DNA of 64,000 nucleotides, from the NCBI RefSeq assembly GCF_019602855.1, contig NZ_CP080767.1, positions 434,001 to 498,000 on the forward strand, given 5' to 3'. The position numbers and the translations under genes were made by a program. The number at the start of each line of letters is the position of its first letter. The stretch's first letter is position 1. The stretch comes from Cupriavidus pinatubonensis. Lineage in GTDB: Bacteria; Pseudomonadota; Gammaproteobacteria; Burkholderiales; Burkholderiaceae. The notes beneath the pieces are model-generated. The model was not told the origin of the DNA. It saw only the letters and a program-made list of their open reading frames with translations, and ran no database searches. Positions 48,003 to 56,602 of the stretch are shown one piece after another.

Positions 48003-48075
48003 ATGCGGGCGGCTATTCGCGTGGCAAGCGGGCTAGGCTGCGCTATCCTTGGGGATGTCCATCGGACTCGGTTCC

Positions 48076-48546
48076 ATGCCTTACAAAATCCCTGAATCCG
48101 TGCTGGTCGTGATCTACACGCCAGATCTCCAAGTGCTGTTGCTGGAACGCGCCGACCGGCCGGGCTTCTGGCAGTCCGTGACCGGCAGCCTCGATACCGT
48201 CGACGAACCGCTGGCGCTCACCGCCGCGCGTGAGGTGTTCGAGGAAACCGGCATCATTGCCGGCGAGCACCAGCTTGCCGACTGGCAGCACACCATCGAG
48301 TACGAAATCTATCCGCAATGGCGCCACCGCTATGAGGCTGGCGTCACGCGCAATACCGAACACTGGTTCGGGTTGTGCGTATCGGAACCGCTGCCTGTGA
48401 CGCTGGCGCCGCGCGAGCACCTGCAGTCGAAATGGCTGCCATGGGAAGTCGCGGCGCAGCAGTGCTTCTCGAGCAGCAACGCCGAGGCGGTGCGCCAGCT
48501 CGCGTGGCGCGTCGCGGGCCGGCCGGCCGTTTGTGGAGCCGAATGA
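48076..48546 (+). CDS. nudB: Dihydroneopterin triphosphate diphosphatase (Nudix)
   Basis: A 156-aa Nudix hydrolase; E. coli NudB has 150 aa. The Nudix box runs from TGSLDTVDEPLALTAAREVF into EETGI; the loop after its first Gly is one residue longer than the canonical spacing. It removes pyrophosphate from dihydroneopterin triphosphate in folate synthesis. Position after aspS matches the aspS-nudB neighbourhood of E. coli, here with one gene in between. The stop overlaps the next ATG by 4 bp. Confidence 0.88.
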   Translation: MPYKIPESVLVVIYTPDLQVLLLERADRPGFWQSVTGSLDTVDEPLALTAAREVFEETGIIAGEHQLADWQHTIEYEIYPQWRHRYEAGVTRNTEHWFGLCVSEPLPVTLAPREHLQSKWLPWEVAAQQCFSSSNAEAVRQLAWRVAGRPAVCGAE

Positions 48547-49331
48547 TGAAGTTGCGCGTGGTCACCTACAACATCCATAAAGGCGTGACCGGCATCGCGC
48601 GCCGCCCGCGCATCCAGAACGTGCGCGCGGGGCTGCATGCCATGGATGCGGATATCGTGTTCCTGCAGGAAGTGCAGGACCGCAATGACCGCCTGGTCGC
48701 CGCGGCGCTGTTCGACCCGGACCACACGCAGCTGAATTATCTGGCCACGGATTCCTATCCGCATTCGGTGTACGGACGCAATGCCGTCTACGAGCACGGC
48801 CATCATGGCAATGCGATCCTGTCGCGCCACCCGATCCTGATGTCGGAGAACCTCGATATCTCGGATCACCGGTTCGAGCAGCGGGGGCTGCTGCATGCGG
48901 TGGCCGACGTAAACGGCGTGGAAGCACACCTGATCTGCGTTCACTTCGGCCTGTTCGCACGCAGCCGTGCGCGTCAGGCGGAAGCGTTGGTCGAGCGCGT
49001 GCGAACCGTGGTGCCGTCCACCGCGCCGCTGGTGATTGCCGGCGATTTCAACGACTGGAACCACCGGCTCGACTCGCAGATCTGCAATACGCTAGGCGCG
49101 GTGGAGGCCTCGCACGCACGCGGCGCGCGGCTGCATACGTTTCCCAGCCATATGCCGTGGTGGCAGCTTGACCGCATCTACGTGCGCGGCTTCGAAATCG
49201 AACGCGCACACGCGCTCACCGGGCGTGACTGGGCCCAGCGCTCGGACCATGTGCCGCTGGTCGCGGAACTGGCGCACGGGGCAGCCCATCACGACGATAG
49301 CGACAGCCCCGCAGCCGGCAAGGCGGCTTAG
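48543..49331 (+). CDS. Endonuclease/exonuclease/phosphatase (EEP) family protein
   Basis: A 262-aa EEP-fold protein with VVTYNIHKGV, the metal-binding Glu in IVFLQEVQDRN, GDFNDWNHRLDS and the terminal RSDHVPLVAEL with the catalytic Asp-His pair. Substrates in this superfamily include DNA, phosphoinositides and sphingomyelin. It resembles E. coli YbhP, whose gene precedes clsB; a ClsB-like gene is nearby here too, so a lipid-related role is possible. Tandem ATG codons at 48543 and 48546 overlap the nudB stop. Its end overlaps the convergent mobB gene by 4 bp. Confidence 0.88.
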   Translation: MMKLRVVTYNIHKGVTGIARRPRIQNVRAGLHAMDADIVFLQEVQDRNDRLVAAALFDPDHTQLNYLATDSYPHSVYGRNAVYEHGHHGNAILSRHPILMSENLDISDHRFEQRGLLHAVADVNGVEAHLICVHFGLFARSRARQAEALVERVRTVVPSTAPLVIAGDFNDWNHRLDSQICNTLGAVEASHARGARLHTFPSHMPWWQLDRIYVRGFEIERAHALTGRDWAQRSDHVPLVAELAHGAAHHDDSDSPAAGKAA

Positions 49332-49849
49332 GCAGTCTCCGGCGGTTCCAGGCTGGCCCGGATGAACGCGAAGATGGCGTCCGGATCGGCGAGATCCAGC
49401 ACGGGCAGCGATGTGAGCTGCGCGACGGCCTCCGGCGCGTCGGTGGCGACGGCTACGACGCCGGGCACCTCGTCCCACAGCGGCGCGCGGCCCAGCGACG
49501 GGCGGAACACTTCGAGCTTGGGGAAATCGCTGCGCTTGTAGCCCTCGACGAGCACGAGGTCGGTATCCGCGGGCAGCACGGCCAGCGCTTCGTCCAGCTC
49601 GGGCGAGGGCACATCCTCGGGGTAGTGGCGCATCAGCGTCATGTGGCGCGCGCCGACCAGCACCACGTTGCGGCAGCCGCCCTCGCGCATTCGCCAGGAG
49701 TCCTTGCCCGGCGTGTCGGGATCGAAGCCGTGGTGCGTATGCTTGATGCCATTGACGCGCATGCCGGTGGCAACAAAACGCGGGATCAGCGCGTCCAGGA
49801 GCGTGGTCTTGCCGCTGCCGGAGGAGCCGGTGATGCCGAATACCTTCAC
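49328..49849 (-). CDS. mobB: Molybdopterin-guanine dinucleotide biosynthesis protein MobB
   Basis: A 173-aa P-loop GTPase with FGITGSSGSGKTTLLDAL at the N-terminus, NGIKHTHHGFDPDTPGKDS and LVLVEGYKRSDFPKLEVFR, all characteristic of MobB. It assists MobA in attaching GMP to molybdopterin for DMSO-reductase-type enzymes. The start is GTG at 49849 (no ATG nearby). It is the only minus-strand gene in this stretch, set between the EEP and clsB genes, and is not linked to the cox-like operon, whose cofactor should be the cytosine form. Confidence 0.92.
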   Translation of the reverse strand: MKVFGITGSSGSGKTTLLDALIPRFVATGMRVNGIKHTHHGFDPDTPGKDSWRMREGGCRNVVLVGARHMTLMRHYPEDVPSPELDEALAVLPADTDLVLVEGYKRSDFPKLEVFRPSLGRAPLWDEVPGVVAVATDAPEAVAQLTSLPVLDLADPDAIFAFIRASLEPPETA

Positions 49850-49946
49850 AGTGCTATCCCTTGGTGCATGAGTGCATGAGTGATCGACGATAGCAGAGAT
49901 GCACCGCACCATGTGCAGATGGCGGCGTGTGTCCCATAATCGCATC

Positions 49947-51275
49947 ATGTCACGGATATCCGACACCGACCCACCGAATGCCGCACGATCCAACGGCGCG
50001 GCGCATGTTGCGGCGCGGGATGACAGCGCCGGTCCCGCAGCACGCGCGGGGCGGCGGCGTCTGCTGCGTTGGGCCGGACGGCACGGCAAGCCGGTCGGCG
50101 GCAATCAGGTAAGGCTGCTGTGCGGCGGGCGCGACTTCTTCCCAGCGCTGATCGAGGCGATCGACGCGGCGGTTCTCCAGGTCATCATTGAAACCTACAT
50201 CTACGCCGCCGACGACGTCGGGCGCGCCGTCAGCGATGCGCTGATCCGGGCCGCGGCGCGTGGCGTAGCCGTGCGGCTGACCGTGGACGGTTTCGGTGCC
50301 GGCGACATGTCTGCCGAACTCATGCAGCGCCTGCGCGACGCGGGCGTGCAGCTGCGTGTCTACCGCGTGATGCGCGGCTTCCGGCTGGCGCGCAGGCACC
50401 TGCGCCGCCTGCACCGCAAGCTTGCCGTGGTCGACCGGCGCGTAGCGTTCGTAGGCGGCATCAACATCATCGACGACTACAATCACGGCCCGTTCGAGCA
50501 GGAGGGACTCGGGGCACGCTACGACTTCGCCGTGGAAGTGCGCGGCCCGCTGGTCGACCGCATTGCGCTGACGGCGGAGCGCCTCTGGTGGCGGCTGTCG
50601 CTGCGCGCCGAACTGCATGACGTTGGTTTGGCGGGCGCGGCAGCGGGATACCCGCTTGTGACCGACCTGCCGCCGCGGCGCGATACGGAAGGCGGCATGC
50701 GGGCGGCGCTTCTCCTCCGGGACAACTTGCGCAACCGCCGCACCATCGAGCGCGAATATCTGCACGCGCTGGGTGCTGCGCGCGACGACGTGATTCTCGC
50801 CAACGCGTATTTCCTGCCGGGCCACAAGATGCGGCGCGCGCTGCTGGCCTGCCGCAAGCGCGGCGTGCGGGTACGATTGTTGTTGCAGGGTCGCGTCGAA
50901 TACCGGCTGCAGCATTTCGCCACGCACGCGCTGTACGCGAGCCTGCTTGATGCCGGCATCGAGATCTACGAGTACGCGCAGAGCTTCCTGCACGCCAAGG
51001 TCGGTGTGGTGGATGAATCCTGGGCCACGGTCGGATCCAGCAATATGGATCCGTTCAGCCTGCTGCTCGCACGCGAGGCCAACGTCTGCGTCTATGATCC
51101 TGCCTTCGCCGCCGTCCTGCGCACGCAGCTGGAGCGCGCCATTGCCGAGCGCAGCGTGCGCGTTATGCCGGAGGCGCATGCCCGGCGCTCGGCGCTGCAC
51201 CGTGTGGCGAACTGGGCCGCCTACATGGTGTTGCGTCTTGGCGTCGTTATTGCCGGTGTGACGGGGCGCTATTGA
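49947..51275 (+). CDS. clsB: Cardiolipin synthase ClsB-type phospholipase D family protein
   Basis: A 442-aa PLD-superfamily enzyme with two HKD motifs: HRKLAVVDRRVAFVGGIN and HAKVGVVDESWATVGSSN. ClsB makes cardiolipin from phosphatidylglycerol, and E. coli ClsB can also use it to make PG with phosphatidylethanolamine. The first 45 residues are a variable Arg/Ala-rich extension. ATG 49947 has no clear ribosome site, and ATG 49899 is possible, so the start is uncertain. A C-terminal hydrophobic segment (WAAYMVLRLGVVIAGV) may hold it to the membrane. Confidence 0.9.
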   Translation: MSRISDTDPPNAARSNGAAHVAARDDSAGPAARAGRRRLLRWAGRHGKPVGGNQVRLLCGGRDFFPALIEAIDAAVLQVIIETYIYAADDVGRAVSDALIRAAARGVAVRLTVDGFGAGDMSAELMQRLRDAGVQLRVYRVMRGFRLARRHLRRLHRKLAVVDRRVAFVGGINIIDDYNHGPFEQEGLGARYDFAVEVRGPLVDRIALTAERLWWRLSLRAELHDVGLAGAAAGYPLVTDLPPRRDTEGGMRAALLLRDNLRNRRTIEREYLHALGAARDDVILANAYFLPGHKMRRALLACRKRGVRVRLLLQGRVEYRLQHFATHALYASLLDAGIEIYEYAQSFLHAKVGVVDESWATVGSSNMDPFSLLLAREANVCVYDPAFAAVLRTQLERAIAERSVRVMPEAHARRSALHRVANWAAYMVLRLGVVIAGVTGRY

Positions 51276-51292
51276 AACGGCACGCCGATATT

Positions 51293-51321
51293 GCCGCGCA
51301 GCATGACAGGGGCTGCGCGGC
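51293..51321. terminator. Hairpin after clsB
   Basis: GCCGCGCAGC, nine bases, GCTGCGCGGC is a perfect 10-bp stem starting 18 bp after the clsB stop. No T-run follows; likely a transcript end or stabiliser. Confidence 0.5.
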
Positions 51322-51363
51322 TGATGGCATCAGGCTGCGTGTTGATGTTGCAACGCAGTCGGT

Positions 51364-51432
51364 TTAGAAACGTCGGTCTAATTAAAAGCTTGATGGCAAC
51401 GGGTCGCGCCAGAATAATCTGAACGACCGTTC
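51364..51432. promoter_or_regulatory. Inverted repeats upstream of the fatty-acid tetR, candidate operators
   Basis: Two short inverted repeats lie in this A/T-richer part of the 283-bp gap: TTAGA, eight bases, TCTAA (51364-51381) and GAACG, two bases, CGTTC (51421-51432), the latter followed by a run of six T. Either could be the operator of the TetR regulator encoded downstream. No clean sigma-70 pair was found. Confidence 0.35.
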
Positions 51433-51558
51433 TTTTTTGGCTTAGACTGCGTGCTTACGCGGCGAATTCCGGCATTTTGCTGCCGCCGCGGGCAATTAAG
51501 CAACGTCAGGGTCATATGTGGTGCCCAGTGAAGGCGTCACAAGAACGGAGAATTAACT

Positions 51559-52200
51559 ATGCGCCACCAGTCAGCCCGTCTTGAATCCGCTACCGCCTCT
51601 CCCGCGCCGATGCGTAAGGGTGAGATGACGCGCGTGGCGATTCTGGATGCCGCACTGGAACTGTCGTCCCGCGACGGGCTCGAGGGTTTGACCATCGGCC
51701 TGTTGGCGGAACGCATGCAGATGAGCAAGAGCGGCGTCTTCGCGCATTTCGGTTCGCGCGAAGACCTGCAGGTGGAAGTTGTGCGGGAGTATCACCGGCG
51801 GTTCGAGCAGGAGGTGTTCTACCCCTCGCTGCACGAGCCGCGCGGGCTGCCCCGGCTATGGTCCATGGTGCGCCGGTGGATGGAGAAACGCATCCAGGAA
51901 GTGACGACGGGATGCATCTACATCAGCGGTGCGGTCGAGTACGACGACCGCGCGGAAAGCCTGGTGCGTGACGAGCTGGTCAAGAGCGTCACCATCTGGC
52001 GTGCCGCGCTGACGCGTGCCATCGGCCAGGCCAAGGAAGAGGGGCACCTGCGCGCGGATTGCGATCCGCGCCTGATGCTGTTCGAGATGTACAGCCTTGA
52101 ACTAGGCTTGCATCATGACGCCCGTTTCCTGCGCCTGCCGGACAGCGCCGAACTTGCCATGGTCGCGCTCAATAAACTGATTCAGTCTTACCGTACCTGA
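51559..52200 (+). CDS. TetR/AcrR-family regulator of the beta-oxidation operon
   Basis: A 213-aa TetR protein. The helix-turn-helix covers about residues 25-70 (LSSRDGLEGLTIGLLAERMQ, then MSKSGVFAHFGSREDLQVEV). The C-terminal domain resembles the YcdC/TetR_C group tied to lipid metabolism. ATG 51559 follows ggag by eight bases. Being 87 bp upstream of an acyl-CoA dehydrogenase gene on the same strand, it probably represses the operon and responds to an acyl-CoA or fatty acid; the ligand is inferred. Confidence 0.85.
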   Translation: MRHQSARLESATASPAPMRKGEMTRVAILDAALELSSRDGLEGLTIGLLAERMQMSKSGVFAHFGSREDLQVEVVREYHRRFEQEVFYPSLHEPRGLPRLWSMVRRWMEKRIQEVTTGCIYISGAVEYDDRAESLVRDELVKSVTIWRAALTRAIGQAKEEGHLRADCDPRLMLFEMYSLELGLHHDARFLRLPDSAELAMVALNKLIQSYRT

Positions 52201-52287
52201 AGCTGCTGCGTACGGACCGTGGCACCCGCTCTCTGCGGGCATTGCGCGGGCGGCGTGGCGGCATCGTGAAACTCCAAGGAGCTTTTG

Positions 52288-54075
52288 ATGGGCCAGTACA
52301 CCGCACCGTTGCGCGACATGCAGTTCGTCCTTCACGAACTGCTCGGCGCTGAAGCCGAACTCAAGGCGATGCCGCCGCACGCGGACATCGACGCGGACAC
52401 CATCAACCAGGTCATCGAAGAAGCGGGCAAGTTCTGCTCGGACGTGGTGTTCCCGCTCAACCAGGTCGGCGACCGCGAGGGCTGCACCTACGTCGGCGAT
52501 GGCGTGGTGAAGGCACCGACCGGCTTCAAGGAGGCGTACCAGCAGTACGTCGAAGCAGGCTGGCCCGCACTGGCTTGCGATCCGGCGTTCGGCGGCCAGG
52601 GCCTGCCGATCGTGATCAACAACGTCGTGTACGAGATGCTGAACTCGGCCAGCCAGGCGTGGACCATGTACCCGGGCCTGTCGCACGGCGCGTACGAGGC
52701 CCTGCACGCGCACGGCACGCCGGAACTGCAGCAAGCCTACCTGCCCAAGCTGGTGACGGGCGAGTGGACTGGCACCATGTGCCTGACCGAGCCGCACTGC
52801 GGCACCGACCTGGGCATCCTGCGCACCAAGGCCGAACCGCAGCCCGATGGTTCGTACCTGCTGACAGGCACCAAGATCTTCATCTCGGCCGGCGAGCACG
52901 ACATGGCCGAGAACATCATCCACCTGGTGCTGGCGCGCCTGCCGGACGCGCCGCAAGGCACCAAGGGCATCTCGCTGTTTGTAGTACCTAAGTTCATCCC
53001 CGATGCCAGCGGCAATCCGGGCGAGCGCAACGGTATCAAGTGCGGCTCCATCGAGCACAAGATGGGCATCCACGGCAATGCCACCTGCGTGATGAACCTG
53101 GACGGCGCGCGCGGCTGGCTCGTGGGCGAGGCCAACAAGGGCCTGAACGCGATGTTCGTGATGATGAACGCCGCGCGCCTCGGTGTCGGCGCGCAAGGCC
53201 TGGGTTTGACCGAGGTCGCATACCAGAACTCGGTTGCCTACGCCAAGGACCGCCTGCAGATGCGTTCGCTGACCGGCCCGAAGGCACCGGACAAGCCGGC
53301 TGATCCGATCATCGTGCATCCGGACGTGCGCCGCATGCTGCTGACGCAGAAGGCCTACGCCGAAGGCGGCCGCGCATTCAGCTACTGGACCGCGCTGCAG
53401 ATCGACCGCGAGCTGTCGCACCCGGATGAGGCAGTGCGCAAGCAGGCCGGCGACCTGGTCGCGCTGCTGACGCCGGTCATCAAGGCGTTCCTGACCGACA
53501 ACGCGTTCACGAGCACCAACGAAGGCATGCAGGTATTCGGCGGCCACGGCTACATCTCCGAATGGGGCATGGAGCAATACGTGCGCGACGCCCGCATCAA
53601 CATGATCTACGAAGGCACCAACACGATCCAGGCGCTGGACCTGCTGGGCCGCAAGATCCTCGGCGACATGGGCGCCAAGATGAAGGCCTTCGGCAAGATC
53701 GTGCAGGCATTCGTCGAGGAAGAGGGCACCAACGAAGCGATGCAGGAGTTCGTCAACCCGCTCGCGGACCTTGGCGACAAGGTGCAGAAGCTGACCATGG
53801 AAATCGGCATGAAGGCCATGGGCAATGCCGATGAAGTCGGCGCCGCCGCCGTGCCGTACCTGCGCGTGGTGGGCCACCTGGTGTTCTCGTACTTCTGGGC
53901 CCGCATGGCCAAGATCGCGCTGGAGAAGGAAGCCAGCGGCGACAAGTTCTACACGACCAAGCTGGCCACGGCACGTTTCTACTTCGCCAAGCTGCTGCCG
54001 GAAACCGCCGCCGAGATCCGCAAGGCGCGCGCCGGTTCGGCCACGCTGATGGCGCTGGACGCAGACCTGTTCTGA
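52288..54075 (+). CDS. Acyl-CoA dehydrogenase with C-terminal extension
   Basis: A 595-aa FAD enzyme, longer than the 380-400 aa of classical members because of a C-terminal dehydrogenase_C-type domain. MCLTEPHCGTDLG and KIFISAGEHD line the FAD site, and MIYEGTNTIQALDLLGRK holds the catalytic Glu in the usual place for this group. It performs the first beta-oxidation step, forming 2-enoyl-CoA. ATG 52288 follows aagga. It heads the structural genes of the operon: dehydrogenase, hydratase/3-hydroxyacyl dehydrogenase, thiolase. Confidence 0.93.
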   Translation: MGQYTAPLRDMQFVLHELLGAEAELKAMPPHADIDADTINQVIEEAGKFCSDVVFPLNQVGDREGCTYVGDGVVKAPTGFKEAYQQYVEAGWPALACDPAFGGQGLPIVINNVVYEMLNSASQAWTMYPGLSHGAYEALHAHGTPELQQAYLPKLVTGEWTGTMCLTEPHCGTDLGILRTKAEPQPDGSYLLTGTKIFISAGEHDMAENIIHLVLARLPDAPQGTKGISLFVVPKFIPDASGNPGERNGIKCGSIEHKMGIHGNATCVMNLDGARGWLVGEANKGLNAMFVMMNAARLGVGAQGLGLTEVAYQNSVAYAKDRLQMRSLTGPKAPDKPADPIIVHPDVRRMLLTQKAYAEGGRAFSYWTALQIDRELSHPDEAVRKQAGDLVALLTPVIKAFLTDNAFTSTNEGMQVFGGHGYISEWGMEQYVRDARINMIYEGTNTIQALDLLGRKILGDMGAKMKAFGKIVQAFVEEEGTNEAMQEFVNPLADLGDKVQKLTMEIGMKAMGNADEVGAAAVPYLRVVGHLVFSYFWARMAKIALEKEASGDKFYTTKLATARFYFAKLLPETAAEIRKARAGSATLMALDADLF

Positions 54076-54088
54076 CGGCCTGATTGCC

Positions 54089-54120
54089 GGCCTTCTCTCC
54101 TCATGGCAGGAGGGAGGGCC
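54089..54120. terminator. Intercistronic 13-bp hairpin
   Basis: GGCCTTCTCTCCT, six bases, AGGAGGGAGGGCC pairs fully with two G-T wobbles. It lies 13 bp after the acyl-CoA dehydrogenase stop and before the next gene in the same direction. There is no T-run, so it may adjust relative expression or protect mRNA rather than terminate. It shares the CTCC/GGAG theme of the hairpins at 20662 and 59815. Confidence 0.5.
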
Positions 54121-54158
54121 CGCCTCTCTTCAAAACGCTCAATCCATCAGGAGCGCTC

Positions 54159-56582
54159 ATGTCCAATTTCATCGTCAAGAAAGTCGCCGTGCTCGGCGCC
54201 GGCGTCATGGGAGCGCAGATCGCTGCCCATCTCGTCAACGCGCGCGTGCCGGTGGTGCTGTTCGACCTGCCGGCCAAGGAAGGCCCCAAGAGCGGCATTG
54301 CGCAGCGTGCGATCGAGAACCTCAAGAAGCTGTCGCCCGCGCCGCTGGGCATCAAGGACGAGGCCGGCCTGATCCAGGCCGCCAACTACGAAGACGATAT
54401 CGCGCTGCTCAAGGAATGCGACGTGGTGATCGAAGCGATCGCTGAACGCATGGACTGGAAGCACGACCTGTACAAGAAGGTCGCGCCGCACCTGGGCGCG
54501 AGCACTATCTTCGCGACCAATACGTCGGGTCTGTCGATCACCGCGCTGTCGGACGGCTTTGATGCCGAACTGAAGTCACGCTTCTGTGGCGTGCACTTCT
54601 TCAATCCGCCGCGCTACATGCATCTGGTCGAGCTGATCCCGACTGCGACCACGCAGCCGGAAATCCTCGACAAGCTCGAAGCGTTCCTGACCACCACGCT
54701 CGGCAAGGGCGTGGTGCGTGCGAAGGACACGCCGAACTTTATCGCGAACCGCGTTGGCATCTTCTCGATCCTCGCAGTGTTTGCCGAAGCCGAGAAGTTC
54801 GGCATCCCGTTCGATGTGGTCGACGACCTGACCGGCTCGAAGCTCGGCCGCGCGAAGTCGGCCACGTTCCGCACCGCCGACGTCGTGGGCCTGGACACCA
54901 TGGCGCACGTGATCAAGACGATGCAGGACAACCTGCATGAGGATCCGTTCGCGCCGGTGTACAAGACCCCGGCCGTGCTGAAGGGCCTCGTCGATGCGGG
55001 CGCGCTGGGCCAGAAGACCGGTGCCGGGTTCTACAAGAAGGAAGGCAAGGCCATCAAGGTGCTGGATGCCAGGACCGGCCAGTATGTCGAGTCGGGCAAG
55101 AAGGCCGACGAGATCGTCGCGCGCATGCTGAAGAAGGCGCCGGCGGAGCGAATCAAGCTGCTGCGCGAATCGACAAATCCGCAGGCGCAGTTCCTGTGGG
55201 CGATCTTCCGCGACGTGTTCCACTACATCGCCGTGTACCTCGAGCAGATCGCGGGTTCGGCGGCTGACGTCGATCTGGCGATCCGCTGGGGCTTCGGCTG
55301 GAACTCGGGTCCGTTCGAAGACTGGCAGGCCGCCGGGTGGAAGCAGGTCGCCGAATGGGTGAAGGAAGATATCGACGCCGGCAAGGCACTGTCCAAGGCG
55401 GCGCTGCCCGCGTGGGTGTTCGAAGGTCCGGTGGCAGAGAACCAGGGCGTGCACGCCGCGCAGGGTTCGTGGTCGCCCGCGACGCAGCAGTTCGTCGCGC
55501 GCAGCACGCTGCCGGTCTACCAGCGCCAGGTGTTCCGCGCCGCGCTGCAGGGCACGGCGGCGCTGGATCCGCGCAAGGCTGGCCGCACCGTCGAAGAGAA
55601 CGACGCCGTGCGGATCTGGGTGGCCGAGGGCCAGGACGATGTGCTGGTGGTGTCGTTCAAGAGCAAGATGAACACCATCGGGCCGGACGTGATCGACGGC
55701 CTGACGCGTGCGATCGACCTTGCCGAAGCTGAATACAAGGGCCTGGTCGTGTGGCAGCCGACGTCGCTGCAACTTGGCGCGCCCGGTGGTCCGTTCTCGG
55801 CGGGCGCCAATCTGGAAGCCGCAATGCCGGCGTTCATGATGGGCGGCGCCAAGGGCATCGAACCGTTCGTGAAGAAGTTCCAGGACGGCATGATGCGCGT
55901 GAAGTATTCCGCAGTGCCTGTGGTCTCGGCTGCATCGGGTATTGCGCTGGGCGGCGGCTGCGAGTTGATGCTGCACTCGGCGGCACGCGTGGCCGCGCTG
56001 GAAACCTACGTCGGCCTGGTGGAAGTCGGCGTGGGCCTGGTGCCGGCCGGCGGCGGCCTGAAGGAGGCCGCGCTGGCGGCAGCGCGCGCAGCACAGGCCG
56101 CAGGCAGCACCAACTACCTGCAGTTCCTGACCAGCCGTTTCCAAAGCGCAGCAATGGCCAAGGTGTCGGCGTCCGCGCTGGAAGCGCGGCAGATGGGCTA
56201 CCTGCAAGCGTCCGACCGGATCGTCTTCAACGTGCACGAGCTGCTTCACGTGGCGCAGAACGAAGTGCGTGCGCTGGCCGACGCGGGTTACCGCGCGCCG
56301 CTGCCGGCACTGGTGCCGGTGGCCGGCCGCTCGGGCATCGCGACCATCAAGGCATCGCTGGTCAATATGCGCGACGGCGGCTTTATCTCCGCGCACGACT
56401 TCCTGATTGCTTCGCGTATTGCCGAAGTGGTGTGCGGCGGTGACGTCGAGGCCGGTTCGCTGGTGAGCGAGGAGTGGCTGCTCGCGCTCGAGCGCAAGGC
56501 TTTCGTCGACCTGCTTGGCACCAGCAAGACGCAGGAACGCATCATGGGCATGCTGCAGACCGGCAAGCCCGTCCGCAACTAA
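54159..56582 (+). CDS. 3-hydroxyacyl-CoA dehydrogenase / enoyl-CoA hydratase bifunctional enzyme
   Basis: An 807-aa fusion in FadN-like order: the NAD-binding 3-hydroxyacyl-CoA dehydrogenase comes first (VAVLGAGVMGAQIAAHLVNA; CGVHFFNPPRYMHLVELIP), and the crotonase domain last (GGPFSAGANLEAAM oxyanion loop; ALGGGCELMLHS). E. coli FadB has the reverse order. It hydrates 2-enoyl-CoA and oxidises the 3-hydroxy product. ATG 54159 has caggagcg upstream; the frame is open 25 codons further. The thiolase starts 20 bp downstream. Confidence 0.93.
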   Translation: MSNFIVKKVAVLGAGVMGAQIAAHLVNARVPVVLFDLPAKEGPKSGIAQRAIENLKKLSPAPLGIKDEAGLIQAANYEDDIALLKECDVVIEAIAERMDWKHDLYKKVAPHLGASTIFATNTSGLSITALSDGFDAELKSRFCGVHFFNPPRYMHLVELIPTATTQPEILDKLEAFLTTTLGKGVVRAKDTPNFIANRVGIFSILAVFAEAEKFGIPFDVVDDLTGSKLGRAKSATFRTADVVGLDTMAHVIKTMQDNLHEDPFAPVYKTPAVLKGLVDAGALGQKTGAGFYKKEGKAIKVLDARTGQYVESGKKADEIVARMLKKAPAERIKLLRESTNPQAQFLWAIFRDVFHYIAVYLEQIAGSAADVDLAIRWGFGWNSGPFEDWQAAGWKQVAEWVKEDIDAGKALSKAALPAWVFEGPVAENQGVHAAQGSWSPATQQFVARSTLPVYQRQVFRAALQGTAALDPRKAGRTVEENDAVRIWVAEGQDDVLVVSFKSKMNTIGPDVIDGLTRAIDLAEAEYKGLVVWQPTSLQLGAPGGPFSAGANLEAAMPAFMMGGAKGIEPFVKKFQDGMMRVKYSAVPVVSAASGIALGGGCELMLHSAARVAALETYVGLVEVGVGLVPAGGGLKEAALAAARAAQAAGSTNYLQFLTSRFQSAAMAKVSASALEARQMGYLQASDRIVFNVHELLHVAQNEVRALADAGYRAPLPALVPVAGRSGIATIKASLVNMRDGGFISAHDFLIASRIAEVVCGGDVEAGSLVSEEWLLALERKAFVDLLGTSKTQERIMGMLQTGKPVRN

Positions 56583-56602
56583 GGCAGCGAGGAAACGACA
56601 TC

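Noticed and set aside
49328..49849. mobB as part of the cox-like cofactor pathway
   Set aside because: It is over 20 kb away, and the CO-dehydrogenase family uses the cytosine, not the guanine, dinucleotide cofactor.
52102..53877. 591-codon minus-strand frame opposite the acyl-CoA dehydrogenase
   Set aside because: Antisense to a highly conserved enzyme, rich in His/Arg/Gln; no sign of selection as protein.
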